This document shows, piece after piece, positions 29,652 through 37,824 of a stretch of 64,000 nucleotides of DNA. Origin of the DNA: Dehalobacter restrictus DSM 9455 (GTDB taxonomy: Bacteria > Bacillota > Desulfitobacteriia > Desulfitobacteriales > Syntrophobotulaceae); contig NZ_CP007033.1 in the NCBI RefSeq assembly GCF_000512895.1, positions 2,157,001-2,221,000 on the forward strand. Direction: 5' to 3'. Position 1 is the first letter of the stretch. Every line of letters starts with the position of its first letter. A program made the position numbers and the translations under genes. A model generated the notes under the pieces. That model was not told the DNA's origin and searched no databases. It saw only the letters and a program-made list of their open reading frames with translations.

Positions 29652-30146
29652 CTATTCATTTTCTTCCCTACTCACAATGATTCTTGTGCCCTCAACCGCG
29701 ATGACCTTTATCGCAGAATCTTTTGGGATGAAACTTCCATCTGTGACGACATCGACCCGTTCTCCTTCAATCTGCGCTGTGCCTGCCGGACGGAGCAGGG
29801 TCAGGGCTTTTCCTGTTTTCCCGAGATAGTGTTTATAATCTGTTTTGGGTGCTACGAAGCCTTCTTCGGTTCTCTGCTTTTCCCCCAAAGTTACCTTACG
29901 CCAGAGTTTTTTCAGCCGACCCGTTTTATACCCAATATAGATCAGCAGCCCTGCCATAATAAGTATGATCAGAAGATACACGACGCCCTCGGCGAACGAA
30001 TCAGCCACTAAAAATACTCCACCGATCATCATCAAAAGCCCGATGATCCCTGAGACGCCAAAGCCTGGAATAATGAATATTTCCAGAATAACCAGAATGA
30101 TTCCTACAATAATCAGGGAAAGAGAAATCCCGACAAAAACATCCAA
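29652..30146 (-). CDS. NfeD family protein
   Basis: About 164 residues. TTG at 30146 is preferred because AAAGGGG lies eight bases upstream; GTG at 30152 or 30167 are alternatives. Three hydrophobic helices ([54 protein letters not shown]) are followed by a C-terminal OB-fold domain ([50 protein letters not shown]), the NfeD signature. NfeD proteins work with flotillins or SPFH proteins; here the gene is adjacent to floA. The N-terminal ClpP-like protease domain of long NfeD is absent. Confidence 0.9.
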   Translation of the reverse strand: MDVFVGISLSLIIVGIILVILEIFIIPGFGVSGIIGLLMMIGGVFLVADSFAEGVVYLLIILIMAGLLIYIGYKTGRLKKLWRKVTLGEKQRTEEGFVAPKTDYKHYLGKTGKALTLLRPAGTAQIEGERVDVVTDGSFIPKDSAIKVIAVEGTRIIVSREENE

Positions 30147-30413
30147 ATTCACATCCCCTTTCTTCACTTATTTTAGCATAATTTTACTTTTTGGGCTATT
30201 CCTTCTTCGTACTGTCACGTTAGATTCATGACTTCATTTGTAAAGACAATCGTTCTTCTAAACCTTACAATATCCGGCAATGATTAAATTCACCTTAGAG
30301 CTTATCCGATAACCTAAGATTCATTCTGCATATTAATGATCTGCATTAATCATTTGTCTGCATTAATCATATCTTAAGCTTACTGCTTATAATAATAGTC
30401 AGAGGTGATATAA

Positions 30414-30695
30414 ATGCCTGATTTATTAAAATATCTTCTATATTCCATTTTTGCTTTAGGAATGATTTTCCTGGCAGTAATAGTTTCTTGGGTCTTTTTG
30501 CTTCTCCTGGGCATCGGGATTTCCACCCGCGTCATCTATCAGAAATTTTTCAGCAAGAAGAAAAAGACCATACTCGGGGCGAATGCCTTTCGCCAAGGGA
30601 CGCGGAATAAAACTGCCAATGGCAGTCAGCGGGAATATATGACTGTGATTGATGCGGATAATACAGAGAACGAATATCGGATACCGAAGATATAA
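30414..30695 (+). CDS. Hypothetical small membrane protein
   Basis: 93 residues, ATG at 30414 with AGAGGTGAT upstream. One long hydrophobic segment (about 5-40, possibly two helices around a glycine) is followed by a basic stretch (KKKKT) and a polar tail ending EYMTVIDADNTENEYRIPKI. I do not recognise a family. It is divergent from nfeD and convergent with the DsrE-like gene. The ribosome site and coding-like tail support it as a real gene. Confidence 0.65.
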   Translation: MPDLLKYLLYSIFALGMIFLAVIVSWVFLLLLGIGISTRVIYQKFFSKKKKTILGANAFRQGTRNKTANGSQREYMTVIDADNTENEYRIPKI

Positions 30696-30738
30696 CAACT
30701 TTAAGGAAACAGTGTAAAGGAAGAAGCCGATTAGCAGT

Positions 30739-31221
30739 TTAGATAAAAAGCTCTATGTCCGCTTCCAGGGCATCCTGCAGATAATCTTTCGCTGTCATGA
30801 TTTTGACATCCGGAATCATTTCTTCAAGTGTAAAACCCATGATCTCAAGGGAAAGCTTGCATATGTAAAAGCTTACCCCCTTTTTTTGCGCTCCTTTCAG
30901 AAAAGCGGAAAGATTTGGTGCGTCCTGGTCTTCCATCATTTGTTTCAGCATGGCTTTTCCAATGCCAGCCATATTCATCCGAGAAAGCGGCAGGTCTTCC
31001 GGACCTTTCGGTGCCGTCATTCCTAACATTTTTTCATAAACTGTTTTGTCTTCCAAAGACATCTTCTCCGGATCGCGTATCAGGCACAGACCCCAAAAAG
31101 CGAAAAAGATACTGACTTTCATGTTGAGCTCGCGGGCCGAATTAGCCAGAATCAAGGCAGCCATCGCCTTGTCATAATCCCCGCTGAACAAAATCAGGCT
31201 GAGTTTCTTCTCTTTTTCCAT
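30739..31221 (-). CDS. DsrE/DsrF/DrsH-like family protein
   Basis: 160 residues from ATG 31221, after GGTGGTG. A Rossmann-like DsrE fold: KLSLILFSGDYDKAMAALILANSARELNMKVSIFFAFWGL at the N-terminus, FYICKLSLEIMGF (with a cysteine, about 123) and DVKIMTAKDYLQDAL near the C-terminus. Proteins of this group (YrkE-like peroxiredoxin family) often take part in sulfur-relay or persulfide handling, frequently alongside rhodanese or TusA genes. Here it lies next to a cysteine-desulfurase-like gene on the same strand, about 75 bases downstream of it, which supports a sulfur role by inference. Confidence 0.85.
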   Translation of the reverse strand: MEKEKKLSLILFSGDYDKAMAALILANSARELNMKVSIFFAFWGLCLIRDPEKMSLEDKTVYEKMLGMTAPKGPEDLPLSRMNMAGIGKAMLKQMMEDQDAPNLSAFLKGAQKKGVSFYICKLSLEIMGFTLEEMIPDVKIMTAKDYLQDALEADIELFI

Positions 31222-31297
31222 GATAAGCACCACCATTTCTTAGATGTATGTTTTTATTGTCGGTAATGGTTCTTATCTTTATGCAGGCTTGACTGTC

Positions 31298-32632
31298 TTA
31301 GCTGTACATTTTCAAATATCGTCTTCTGTCTTTGGCAATTTCCTGCAATGCTTCCAGCAGCCTGCCAACTTCGTGAGGTTCATTGTATAAACCAAAACTG
31401 ACTCTGACCATCCCGGGTCTATTTTCCGGAAGATGATCTGCAACTGCGCTTAAGATGGCTGGTTCGACTTTCATCAGCTTTTGGACGTAAGGATGTGCGC
31501 AGAAACACCCGCTCCTGACAGAAATTCCGGCTTCTCCGGCTAGTATATCCGCCAGTTTCTCATGATAAATGCCCTTCATATTAAAGGGGACAATCCCGAC
31601 CCGTTCCTGACTTTGATCTTCTGCACAATATATGTCGATACAGTCTATTTTCTTTAATCCCTGAATCAGTTGAGATGTCAGGGTTTTTTCATGCTTGTAC
31701 ACATTTCGCATCCCGATTGCGCTCAGGGTTTTTATACTTGCGGCCAAGGCCAGCACGCCCATTAAGTTGGGCGTTCCGGCCTCATCTTTGGAAGGAGGAT
31801 CATTCCAGATTACAAAATCACGGGTTACAGCTTTGACTGTTCCTCCGCCCTGATAATCGGGGCTTCCCTTCAGGAAAAAGTCTTTGGGGCCAATCAGAAC
31901 GCCGGTCCCAAAAGGCGCATACATCTTATGTGCGGAGAAAACAAGAAAATCGATATGTTTGCTGGAAGCGGAGGGCTTCGTATCAAACGGCTGATGAGGA
32001 AGCAGCTGTGATCCGTCAACCATGACCTTTGCACCATATTTATGAGCCCATTCAGCAATTCGATGTACGGGATTGACATAACCTGTTACATTTGAAGCTC
32101 CGGCTACAGTTACCAGCTTGACCCGGCCTTTATATTTTTCCAGCTTTTCAATAAAATCGTTAAAGATTAGCCTTCCACATTCATCCACCTCAATATAATC
32201 GACCTCATACTTTTCCCGCCAGGGCAGGTCATTGGAATGATGCTCCATGGAAGTTGAAAGGATAACACTTTTTATGTATGGATCCACGTCCTGTGACAGC
32301 CTGAAGGCCACTTTATTGATAGCCTCTGTGGCATTCTTAACAAAGATCACCACATCCCTTTTGTGGTCTGCACCCACAAAATCCATCACTGTTTTCCTGG
32401 CACTTTCATATTTTTCCGAAGACAATTTGGACTTGTAGCCGGACCCCCTGTGAATTGACGAATAATACGGTGCAAAACTGCTGATTTCCTGGAGCACTGA
32501 AACAAAAGGCGGCGTCGTTGCTGCATTATCAAAATTGATTCCCCTGCAGTTTTTACCGTTTTTGAGCTCAACCTCCGCATCAATTCCGACAACCAGTTTA
32601 CCATAATTCATTTTGGTAATAGCAATACTCAT
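31298..32632 (-). CDS. Cysteine-desulfurase-like class V aminotransferase
   Basis: 444 residues, ATG at 32632 with GGGGAGAGG upstream. PLP-dependent class V enzyme: NFDNAATTPPF, FVKNATEAINKVAF, SMEHHSNDLPWR, VDGSQLLPH and the PLP-lysine motif FSAHKMYAPFGTGVLIG (about 228-244). A cysteine-bearing loop SVRSGCFCAHPYVQKL (about 377-392) corresponds to the active-site region of SufS-like enzymes. An extra N-terminal stretch of about 30 residues precedes the core. It probably removes sulfur from cysteine or a related substrate, but the exact role is unknown; no suf or isc genes are nearby. A DsrE-like protein lies downstream. Confidence 0.82.
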   Translation of the reverse strand: MSIAITKMNYGKLVVGIDAEVELKNGKNCRGINFDNAATTPPFVSVLQEISSFAPYYSSIHRGSGYKSKLSSEKYESARKTVMDFVGADHKRDVVIFVKNATEAINKVAFRLSQDVDPYIKSVILSTSMEHHSNDLPWREKYEVDYIEVDECGRLIFNDFIEKLEKYKGRVKLVTVAGASNVTGYVNPVHRIAEWAHKYGAKVMVDGSQLLPHQPFDTKPSASSKHIDFLVFSAHKMYAPFGTGVLIGPKDFFLKGSPDYQGGGTVKAVTRDFVIWNDPPSKDEAGTPNLMGVLALAASIKTLSAIGMRNVYKHEKTLTSQLIQGLKKIDCIDIYCAEDQSQERVGIVPFNMKGIYHEKLADILAGEAGISVRSGCFCAHPYVQKLMKVEPAILSAVADHLPENRPGMVRVSFGLYNEPHEVGRLLEALQEIAKDRRRYLKMYS

Positions 32633-32691
32633 TTTCCTCTCCCCTATAACATAATAATCCCCTCATAGTTTATTGACCAAGGGAAAATTTG

Positions 32692-33246
32692 TTACTTCAT
32701 TACGCGCAAACTCATTTTATATTCATGAATCAGCGTCGAGAACTGCTCATTATTGGCTTCCTGAGCCACTAGAACACCGCTTTTTCTTAGTAATCTTTGA
32801 TGAACTTCTTCCCGGTTGACTAAGAATTGGAGCACTTTCTTTAGCGAAGTGTCCTCAGTCAGTGTGAGATGCCGCAGGTACAGTCTCTTCGCCCTGATTT
32901 CCGCTTCTTCATCGATTTTGAGCATCTCATTAATATCCGTACTTTTCTCAACATATTCCATATTCCAGGACTCCTGCCCGGAATTGGCAAGCGGCAAATC
33001 AGCAAGGCCAAGCTTTCTGACTACAGCTGCAATGATCTCCATATGCGCAAGCTCTTCCGAAGCAATCATACCCAAAAGATCACGAATATATGGATTGATC
33101 ACATGCAGGCGCTGATACATATGACGTGTAAAAGCAGTAAATTCCCCGTCTTTCCCGCCGATATGTTCCAATAAGGTCCAGGCCAGCTTCTCATTTTTCT
33201 GCTCAACATAAACCGGATATAGTAAACGTTTCTGGTAACTAAACAT
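32692..33246 (-). CDS. Manganese-catalase-like protein, CotJC family
   Basis: 184 residues from ATG 33246 with AGGAGG nine bases upstream; an upstream codon at 33273 is not supported. The protein starts MFSYQKRLLYPVYVEQKNEKLAWTLLEHIGGKDGEFTAFTRHMYQR, like CotJC. Metal-ligand motifs of the dinuclear-manganese fold are present: GGKDGEFTAFTRHMYQ, MIASEELAHMEIIAAVV (ExxH, about 71-78) and NREEVHQRLLR (ExxH, about 149-152). CotJC is a spore-coat protein of Bacillus and clostridia. No cotJA or cotJB is adjacent. Confidence 0.88.
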   Translation of the reverse strand: MFSYQKRLLYPVYVEQKNEKLAWTLLEHIGGKDGEFTAFTRHMYQRLHVINPYIRDLLGMIASEELAHMEIIAAVVRKLGLADLPLANSGQESWNMEYVEKSTDINEMLKIDEEAEIRAKRLYLRHLTLTEDTSLKKVLQFLVNREEVHQRLLRKSGVLVAQEANNEQFSTLIHEYKMSLRVMK

Positions 33247-33289
33247 CCCAATTCCTCCTGACGGCCATGGCAAATCATTCTTTAGCTTA

Positions 33290-33925
33290 TTATATTGAAG
33301 ATCCTTTCAACCGGTTCCGACCCATGCATTTTAAAAAGCCCTCACTTTTGTTCCCGTCGAGCATGTATCGGATGTATGCATATCTGGCCTCGTTGTATTC
33401 CTGAAATATTCTCCTGGCTTTCTCAGGAGCATGGTAGACCTTCCAGTAACCGGTCAGCAGAGGTTTTTTATCGGGGAAATAGATAAAATCTGCCACATCG
33501 TCCAGTGGGAAGCCCAGAAATAGTCCGATTTCGTGAGGGAAAGGCCCAATGATCCATTTTTGTTTTAAAGTCCGGATTGCCGTATCCTGATCCGTCTCCC
33601 CACAATAATCCAGTGATCTTAAGAAATGCTGGTTCTCAGGGATTTGAAGTATTGAAGATAATCTGTCTGCTGCATAAAATAATACGCTGACAGAAGCTTT
33701 ATTCCTGACAATTTCCTGAACCATCACATAGGGGTAAAGCCTATCTTTGATTTGATCCCAGGCCTCCAGCGCATCTTTTTTGATGGCAGTGGTAAATGTA
33801 AGCAGCTCAGCCGGCTTGGATGCGATAAGCAGCGGTGCAAGATGATAGGTGATATTATCGAGCAGATATTGCCGAGTCTCCTGTTTTTTTCTTTGGCTGG
33901 TGTAAGTCGCAATGAAGTCCTGCAT
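33290..33925 (-). CDS. DUF3793 family protein
   Basis: 211 residues from ATG 33925 with GGAGGATG upstream. The second half carries the DUF3793 signature: PHEIGLFLGFPLDDVADFIYF (about 134-154) and LLTGYWKVYHAPEKARRIFQEYNEARYAYI (about 160-189). The family is found mainly in anaerobic clostridia, often near iron or electron-transfer genes, and has no known biochemical function. No signal peptide or membrane helix is seen. Followed on the same strand by the CotJC-like gene after about 45 bases. Confidence 0.85.
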   Translation of the reverse strand: MQDFIATYTSQRKKQETRQYLLDNITYHLAPLLIASKPAELLTFTTAIKKDALEAWDQIKDRLYPYVMVQEIVRNKASVSVLFYAADRLSSILQIPENQHFLRSLDYCGETDQDTAIRTLKQKWIIGPFPHEIGLFLGFPLDDVADFIYFPDKKPLLTGYWKVYHAPEKARRIFQEYNEARYAYIRYMLDGNKSEGFLKCMGRNRLKGSSI

Positions 33926-33991
33926 ATCATCCTCCAAAAACAAATTTTCAATGGTACTAAATTTATTTTCCTAAATGCCAGAACGGATTAT

Positions 33992-34038
33992 ACAAAAAAC
34001 CTGTTTCCTTATTTTTGTAAGGAAACAGGTTTTTTTCA
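33992..34038. terminator. Strong bidirectional terminator
   Basis: Stem of up to 18 pairs, AAAAAACCTGTTTCCTTA (33994-34011) with TAAGGAAACAGGTTTTTT, around a short loop. T runs flank it on both strands. It separates the ACT gene (minus, 5' side is at 34485) from the promoter region of the DUF3793 gene. Confidence 0.9.
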
Positions 34039-34089
34039 TATTGTTATTATATTTTCATACTGTGTTTGATCGCTTACTTTCTTCTTTCT

Positions 34090-34485
34090 TCATTTGAGCG
34101 CGAGTTTGTCCATCGCGGCCTGCATGATTTCAGCATCTCTGACTCTTAGAACGACCTGGGCCTGCTCGTTTTCCTTTTCCACAAAACCATACATATATTC
34201 AACGTTCACACCCTCGGCAACAAGCTTGTTCAGTTGTCCAGCCAGACCTCCCGGACTGTCGGGAACTTTTAGCACCCAGACCCGGGTGATCTTGACGACA
34301 CAATTGCGCTCCCGGAGTTTCTCCGCAACTTCTTCCGGGTTCTCCACGATAATCCTGAGTACACCGTAATCTTTGGTGTCAGCAAGGGACAGCGCGCGGA
34401 TATTGACTTGAAGGTCAGCTAAAGTATTCAGTGCGTCTGCCAGACGGCCCTGGGCATTTTCCAGAAAAATTGACAGTTGTAACAT
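34090..34485 (-). CDS. ACT domain protein (two ACT modules)
   Basis: 131 residues from ATG 34485, ten bases after GGGGG. Two ACT-like modules are visible: LSIFLENAQGRLADALNTLADLQVNIRALSLAD (about 3-35) with YGVLRIIVENPE, and WVLKVPDSPGGLAGQLNKLVAEGVNVEYMYGFVE (about 70-103) with AQVVLRVRD. Such stand-alone double-ACT proteins are usually encoded beside phenylacetate-CoA ligase-type genes, as here (paaK stops 38 bases before its start). They are thought to bind amino acids and regulate, but the ligand is unknown. A terminator follows on the same strand. Confidence 0.87.
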   Translation of the reverse strand: MLQLSIFLENAQGRLADALNTLADLQVNIRALSLADTKDYGVLRIIVENPEEVAEKLRERNCVVKITRVWVLKVPDSPGGLAGQLNKLVAEGVNVEYMYGFVEKENEQAQVVLRVRDAEIMQAAMDKLALK

Positions 34486-34522
34486 ATGTTTTTCCCCCTT
34501 TATTTTTTTCATTTAGGAGAAT

Positions 34523-35788
34523 TTAGCTTAATTGTTTTTCCTTGCGTTTATCAATTACACGCTTCGCTTTTCCTTCGCTGCGCGGGATACTCTTCGGCTC
34601 GACAAGACGCACCCTGGCCGCAATATTAAGGATCTCATGTATTTTAGTTTGAAGCCTTTGCTGGAGCTCTTCGAGTTCCCGGATCTCATCGTTGAAGCTT
34701 GCCGCATTCACCTCAATCTGCACTTCGAGGGTATCGAGATTACCCTCACGGTCCACAACAATCAGATAATGCGGTTCGATTCCGCCTACCGACAGGATCG
34801 CTTCTTCAATCTGGCTTGGGAAGACGTTGACACCGCGAATAATCAGCATATCATCGACTCTGGCCGACACTCTCTTCATCGTCCAGCCGGTGTGGCCGCA
34901 GGTACAGCTTCCATAGGTGATGCTGGTAATATCTTTCGTTCTATAGCGAAGTCCGGGGAAACCCATTTTGTTAAAGCTGGTAAGAACAAGTTCTCCTGTT
35001 TCTCCTTCTGGCAGAACATTTCCGTCTTTATCGAGAATTTCAGGGTAGAAGTTCTCATCGATATGCAGCCCTTCGCCCTTCAGGCACTCCAAAGAAACGC
35101 CGGGTCCCATCGTTTCACTCAATCCATAGATATCGAGCGCCCGAATACCAAGTCTGGCTTCAATCTCTGTCCTCATCTGTTCTGTCCAGGGCTCAGCGCC
35201 AAATATCCCGACCCTCAGCTTCAGGTCTTCTTTGGTCATACCCTCTTCCCCCAGACTGTCTGCCAGATAAAGTGCGTACGACGGAGTACAGCAAAGAACC
35301 GTACTTCCAAAGTCACGCATCAGCATCAGCTGACGCTGGGTGTTGCCGCCGGAGATCGGAATGACTAAAGCCCCAAGTTCTTCACATCCGTAATGCAGTC
35401 CCATACCGCCGGTAAACAAGCCATAGCCATAAGCGACCTGTACAACGTCGTTGGACGTAATGCCAGCCCTTCTGAGACCGTTGGCCACAATTTTGGCCCA
35501 TAACTGAATATCTTCACGGGTATACCCTACAACGGTCGGTTTTCCCGTTGTCCCTGAGGAAGCATGGATTCTGACCATCTTTTCCAATGGCTCGGCAAAT
35601 AATCCGAAAGGATAATTCTGGCGTAACGCTTCTTTATCCGTCAATGGTATCTTCCGAAAATCCTCCAGGGATTTGACATCACCGGGATAATAGATACCCA
35701 CCTCAGCCAGTTTTTTCTTGTAGTAGGGAGCTTTTAAGACCTGTTCAACGGTCTTTCTTAAATGAAGTAACAACTCATTCTGAGTCAT
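34523..35788 (-). CDS. paaK: Phenylacetate-CoA ligase
   Basis: 421 residues from ATG 35788 with AGGAGG nine bases upstream. Adenylate-forming enzyme that activates phenylacetate or a related aryl acid to its CoA thioester. Seen: IHASSGTTGKPTVVGYTREDI (P-loop-like AMP motif, about 88-108), FGAEPWTEQMRTE, DIYGLSETMGPGVSLEC, TGELVLTSF, RYRTKDI and VDDMLIIRGVNVFPSQIEEAIL, all typical of PaaK/AcsA-like aryl-CoA ligases. Paired with an ACT protein. In anaerobes this pair usually accompanies indolepyruvate:ferredoxin oxidoreductase genes, which are not seen here. Confidence 0.92.
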   Translation of the reverse strand: MTQNELLLHLRKTVEQVLKAPYYKKKLAEVGIYYPGDVKSLEDFRKIPLTDKEALRQNYPFGLFAEPLEKMVRIHASSGTTGKPTVVGYTREDIQLWAKIVANGLRRAGITSNDVVQVAYGYGLFTGGMGLHYGCEELGALVIPISGGNTQRQLMLMRDFGSTVLCCTPSYALYLADSLGEEGMTKEDLKLRVGIFGAEPWTEQMRTEIEARLGIRALDIYGLSETMGPGVSLECLKGEGLHIDENFYPEILDKDGNVLPEGETGELVLTSFNKMGFPGLRYRTKDITSITYGSCTCGHTGWTMKRVSARVDDMLIIRGVNVFPSQIEEAILSVGGIEPHYLIVVDREGNLDTLEVQIEVNAASFNDEIRELEELQQRLQTKIHEILNIAARVRLVEPKSIPRSEGKAKRVIDKRKEKQLS

Positions 35789-35844
35789 CCTACCATCCTC
35801 CTGCCTCAAACTTATTTTGAACGCTAACTGTTAACAATAGGTAT

Positions 35845-35873
35845 ATTATATATCAAGATAATCCATATTTGAA
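35845..35873 (-). promoter_or_regulatory. Putative paaK promoter
   Basis: Minus strand: -35 TTCAAA (35868-35873), 17-base spacer, -10 TATAAT (35845-35850), about 57 bases before the paaK start. The downstream mobile element leaves it intact. Confidence 0.55.
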
Positions 35874-36018
35874 TCTGTATTTTGAAATAGCGCTTTAATA
35901 AAAAATTGTACCTCAATTGACTTTGTAAATGCAACCTATACATTACTGGGTGATTGCATTTAAATCTTCAAACAGGATAGTGGCATTAAGTCTTACAATC
36001 GAAAGTCTCCTTTTTCTT

Positions 36019-36038
36019 CACTCCCCCATGGGGGAGTG
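36019..36038. repeat. Perfect 20-base palindrome
   Basis: Centred on CTCCCCCATGGGGGAG with matching outer bases (CA and TG). It lies about 80 bases upstream of the IS30 transposase start and just outside the IS30 inverted repeat. It could form a strong hairpin that blocks incoming transcription, or be a protein-binding site of the outer element. Confidence 0.7.
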
Positions 36039-36076
36039 ATTGCATTTAGTCTGGCAATATTCCGACAAGAACTTTA

Positions 36077-37447
36077 GGATGTGTTCTGCGGGAATCTTTG
36101 AGTCAAAGGAGAATTTACCATGGCAAAAAACAAGCATCTCACTGATTCGGAGCGTCTACAAATTGAGCAGCTACTGCGAGAGGGCGTATCTCTTAAGCGG
36201 ATTGCCGTCACCCTTGAAAAAAGCGCATCCACCATTTCCCGTGAAATTCGCGCCCGCGCCATTGAAAGCAATAAATATGCGCCATACCGTATCCATAACC
36301 GCTGCGCCAATCTCAATGTCTGCCAAAAAATGCAGATCTGCTCCGACAAGCCTAATTGCACAAGAAAGTGTTCCCGCTGTAATTACTGCAATGCCGTATG
36401 CGAGGAATTCGAGGAGCGACGCTGCCACAGGCTTTATGATCCACCGTATGTCTGCAACGGTTGTCTTGAAGCTTACCAGTGTGTCCTACGGAAAAAGTAT
36501 TACCTCCACAGAAATGCTCATGAGGCATACCGAGAGATGCTGGTGGAATCCCGCTCCGGTGCAAATATTACCGAGGATGAACTGCTCTACCTTGACGAAT
36601 GGATCAGTCCCCTCATCCAGCGTGGGCAATCTGTTCATCACATCGCAGTCCACAATGCCGACAGGCTTATCGTCAGTGAGAAATCCATCTACCGCTATGT
36701 TTCCGGCGGACTCTTTAAGGCGAGAAACATTGACATGCCCCGGGTCTGCCGCCTTAAGCCCAGAAAAACCAAAACGGTGGAGCATAAAATCGACAGCACC
36801 TGCAGGCTTGGCCGCACCTACGCCGACTTCCTGGCCTTTACGGAAGCATCAGACGCTCCGGTCGTTGAGATAGATTCAGTTATCGGGCGTGTCGGTGGAA
36901 AGGTCCTGCTCACGATGATGTTCAAGTCCTGTGACTTGATGCTGGCCTTCATCAGGGAACGCAATACCTCCCAGTCCGTTATCGACGTCTTCAACTGCCT
37001 AGACGAAACTCTTAGCAGAGAGGTGTTCAGCCGCCTTCTTTCCGTTTGCCTCACTGACAACGGTTCAGAGTTTTCAAACCCGAAAGCTTTGGAGTATGAT
37101 GCACAGGGCCGCCGCAGGACGCGGCTGTACTACTGCGACCCATTCGCATCATACCAGAAGCCCAACGTGGAGTTGAACCACGAGTTCATTAGGAAAATAT
37201 TGCCCAAAGGCACATCGTTTGACGCCCTGTGCCAAGGGGATATTGACCTTATGATGTCGCATATCAACTCCTATTCCAGGGAGAAACTGGGCGACAAATC
37301 GCCGTTGGATGTGTTTAGTTTCATCTACGGGTACGATGATGTCCTTAAAAACCTGGGAATCAGCAGGATTCCTGCTAATAAAATCCTGCTGAAGCCGTCG
37401 CTTTTGAAAAAATAATTTCAGTATCATTTAACCCGCAGAACACATCC
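36077..37447 (+). mobile_element. IS30 family insertion sequence
   Basis: Perfect 16-base terminal inverted repeats, GGATGTGTTCTGCGGG at 36077-36092 and its reverse complement at 37432-37447, closely bracket a complete IS30 transposase gene. The total of 1371 bases suits the family. I found no clear short target duplication immediately outside. The transposase frame is intact, so the copy may be active. Confidence 0.85.
36120..37415 (+). CDS. IS30 family transposase
   Basis: 431 residues, ATG at 36120 with AAAGGAG upstream. The N-terminal helix-turn-helix LTDSERLQIEQLLREGVSLKRIAVTLEKSASTISREI (about 7-43) is typical of IS30. A Cys-rich segment follows (about 62-125, with CRKCSRCNYCNAVC-like spacing), then a DDE catalytic core: VVEIDSVIG (Asp, about 240), LTDNGSEFSNP (Asp, about 316) and NVELNHEFIRKILPKGTSF (Glu region, about 345-363). 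It belongs to the IS30 element at 36077-37447 and shows no disruption. Confidence 0.93.
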   Translation: MAKNKHLTDSERLQIEQLLREGVSLKRIAVTLEKSASTISREIRARAIESNKYAPYRIHNRCANLNVCQKMQICSDKPNCTRKCSRCNYCNAVCEEFEERRCHRLYDPPYVCNGCLEAYQCVLRKKYYLHRNAHEAYREMLVESRSGANITEDELLYLDEWISPLIQRGQSVHHIAVHNADRLIVSEKSIYRYVSGGLFKARNIDMPRVCRLKPRKTKTVEHKIDSTCRLGRTYADFLAFTEASDAPVVEIDSVIGRVGGKVLLTMMFKSCDLMLAFIRERNTSQSVIDVFNCLDETLSREVFSRLLSVCLTDNGSEFSNPKALEYDAQGRRRTRLYYCDPFASYQKPNVELNHEFIRKILPKGTSFDALCQGDIDLMMSHINSYSREKLGDKSPLDVFSFIYGYDDVLKNLGISRIPANKILLKPSLLKK

Positions 37448-37462
37448 ATACCGATCCTGATC

Positions 37463-37514
37463 AAGGGGACGCGGTTACTCTGTCCGAAAAACGATTTCCG
37501 GGTACCCCTTTTAT
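37463..37514 (+). terminator. Possible terminator downstream of the transposase
   Basis: AAGGGG (37463-37468) pairs with CCCCTT (37505-37510) around a structured interior, followed by TTATTAGTATACTCTTTTTT. It lies about 50 bases after the transposase stop and outside the IS30 repeat. Confidence 0.5.
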
Positions 37515-37711
37515 TAGTATACTCTTTTTTAGAACTCGGCTGGCAGATTTTCACTCCATATAATCTGAATCGGCTATTTTTAACAGGTACTATACCTGTT
37601 ATTCCCAGTATTTTGACAGACTCAATGAAACCCCACTATATTTACTCTGTCAAAGGTTGCATTTACTTTGACCGCTCACCATAAAAAATTGTAATTTTTC
37701 CTGTTATCAAC

Positions 37712-37744
37712 ATAAAAAGGATGCCCTGGATTCCCACGACACCC
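37712..37744 (-). terminator. Intrinsic terminator of the metK operon
   Basis: On the minus strand GGGTGTC pairs with GGCATCC (two G-U pairs), extended by TGG/CCA around a GAAT loop (37719-37744), then TTTTT. It lies about 80 bases after the metK stop. Confidence 0.7.
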
Positions 37745-37824
37745 TCTGCAGTCTGTTATTCTTCTACTAATATCGATAATTTTTCTCTGCTATAGCTTAT
37801 TTCTATTGGAAGCTTAACAACGTT

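Larger units (their letters stand above)
35898..37693. mobile_element. Outer element bounded by a 13-base direct repeat, enclosing an IS30 copy
   Basis: ATAAAAAATTGTA occurs at 35898-35910 and again at 37681-37693. Just inside, at an equal distance of 14 bases, lie inverted copies of GTAAATGCAACCT (35925-35937, and reversed at 37654-37666). The symmetry points to one insertion with target duplication. Further subterminal repeats (GTGATTGCATTTA at 35950-35962 and 36036-36048) and stem-forming sequences (37582-37600; 37612-37620 with 37646-37654) fill the flanks. Removing the inner IS30 leaves about 400 non-coding bases, suggesting an older MITE-like or remnant element invaded by IS30. The family of the outer element is not recognised. 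Confidence 0.6.

Noticed and set aside
30739-31221. Part of a dissimilatory sulfite reductase (dsrEFH) set
   Set aside because: There are no dsrF, dsrH or dsrAB genes; only a general DsrE-like fold is supported.
36040-36873. Plus-strand frame of 277 codons overlapping the transposase
   Set aside because: It is a different frame of the transposase gene with low-complexity Ser/Pro-rich translation and no homology pattern.
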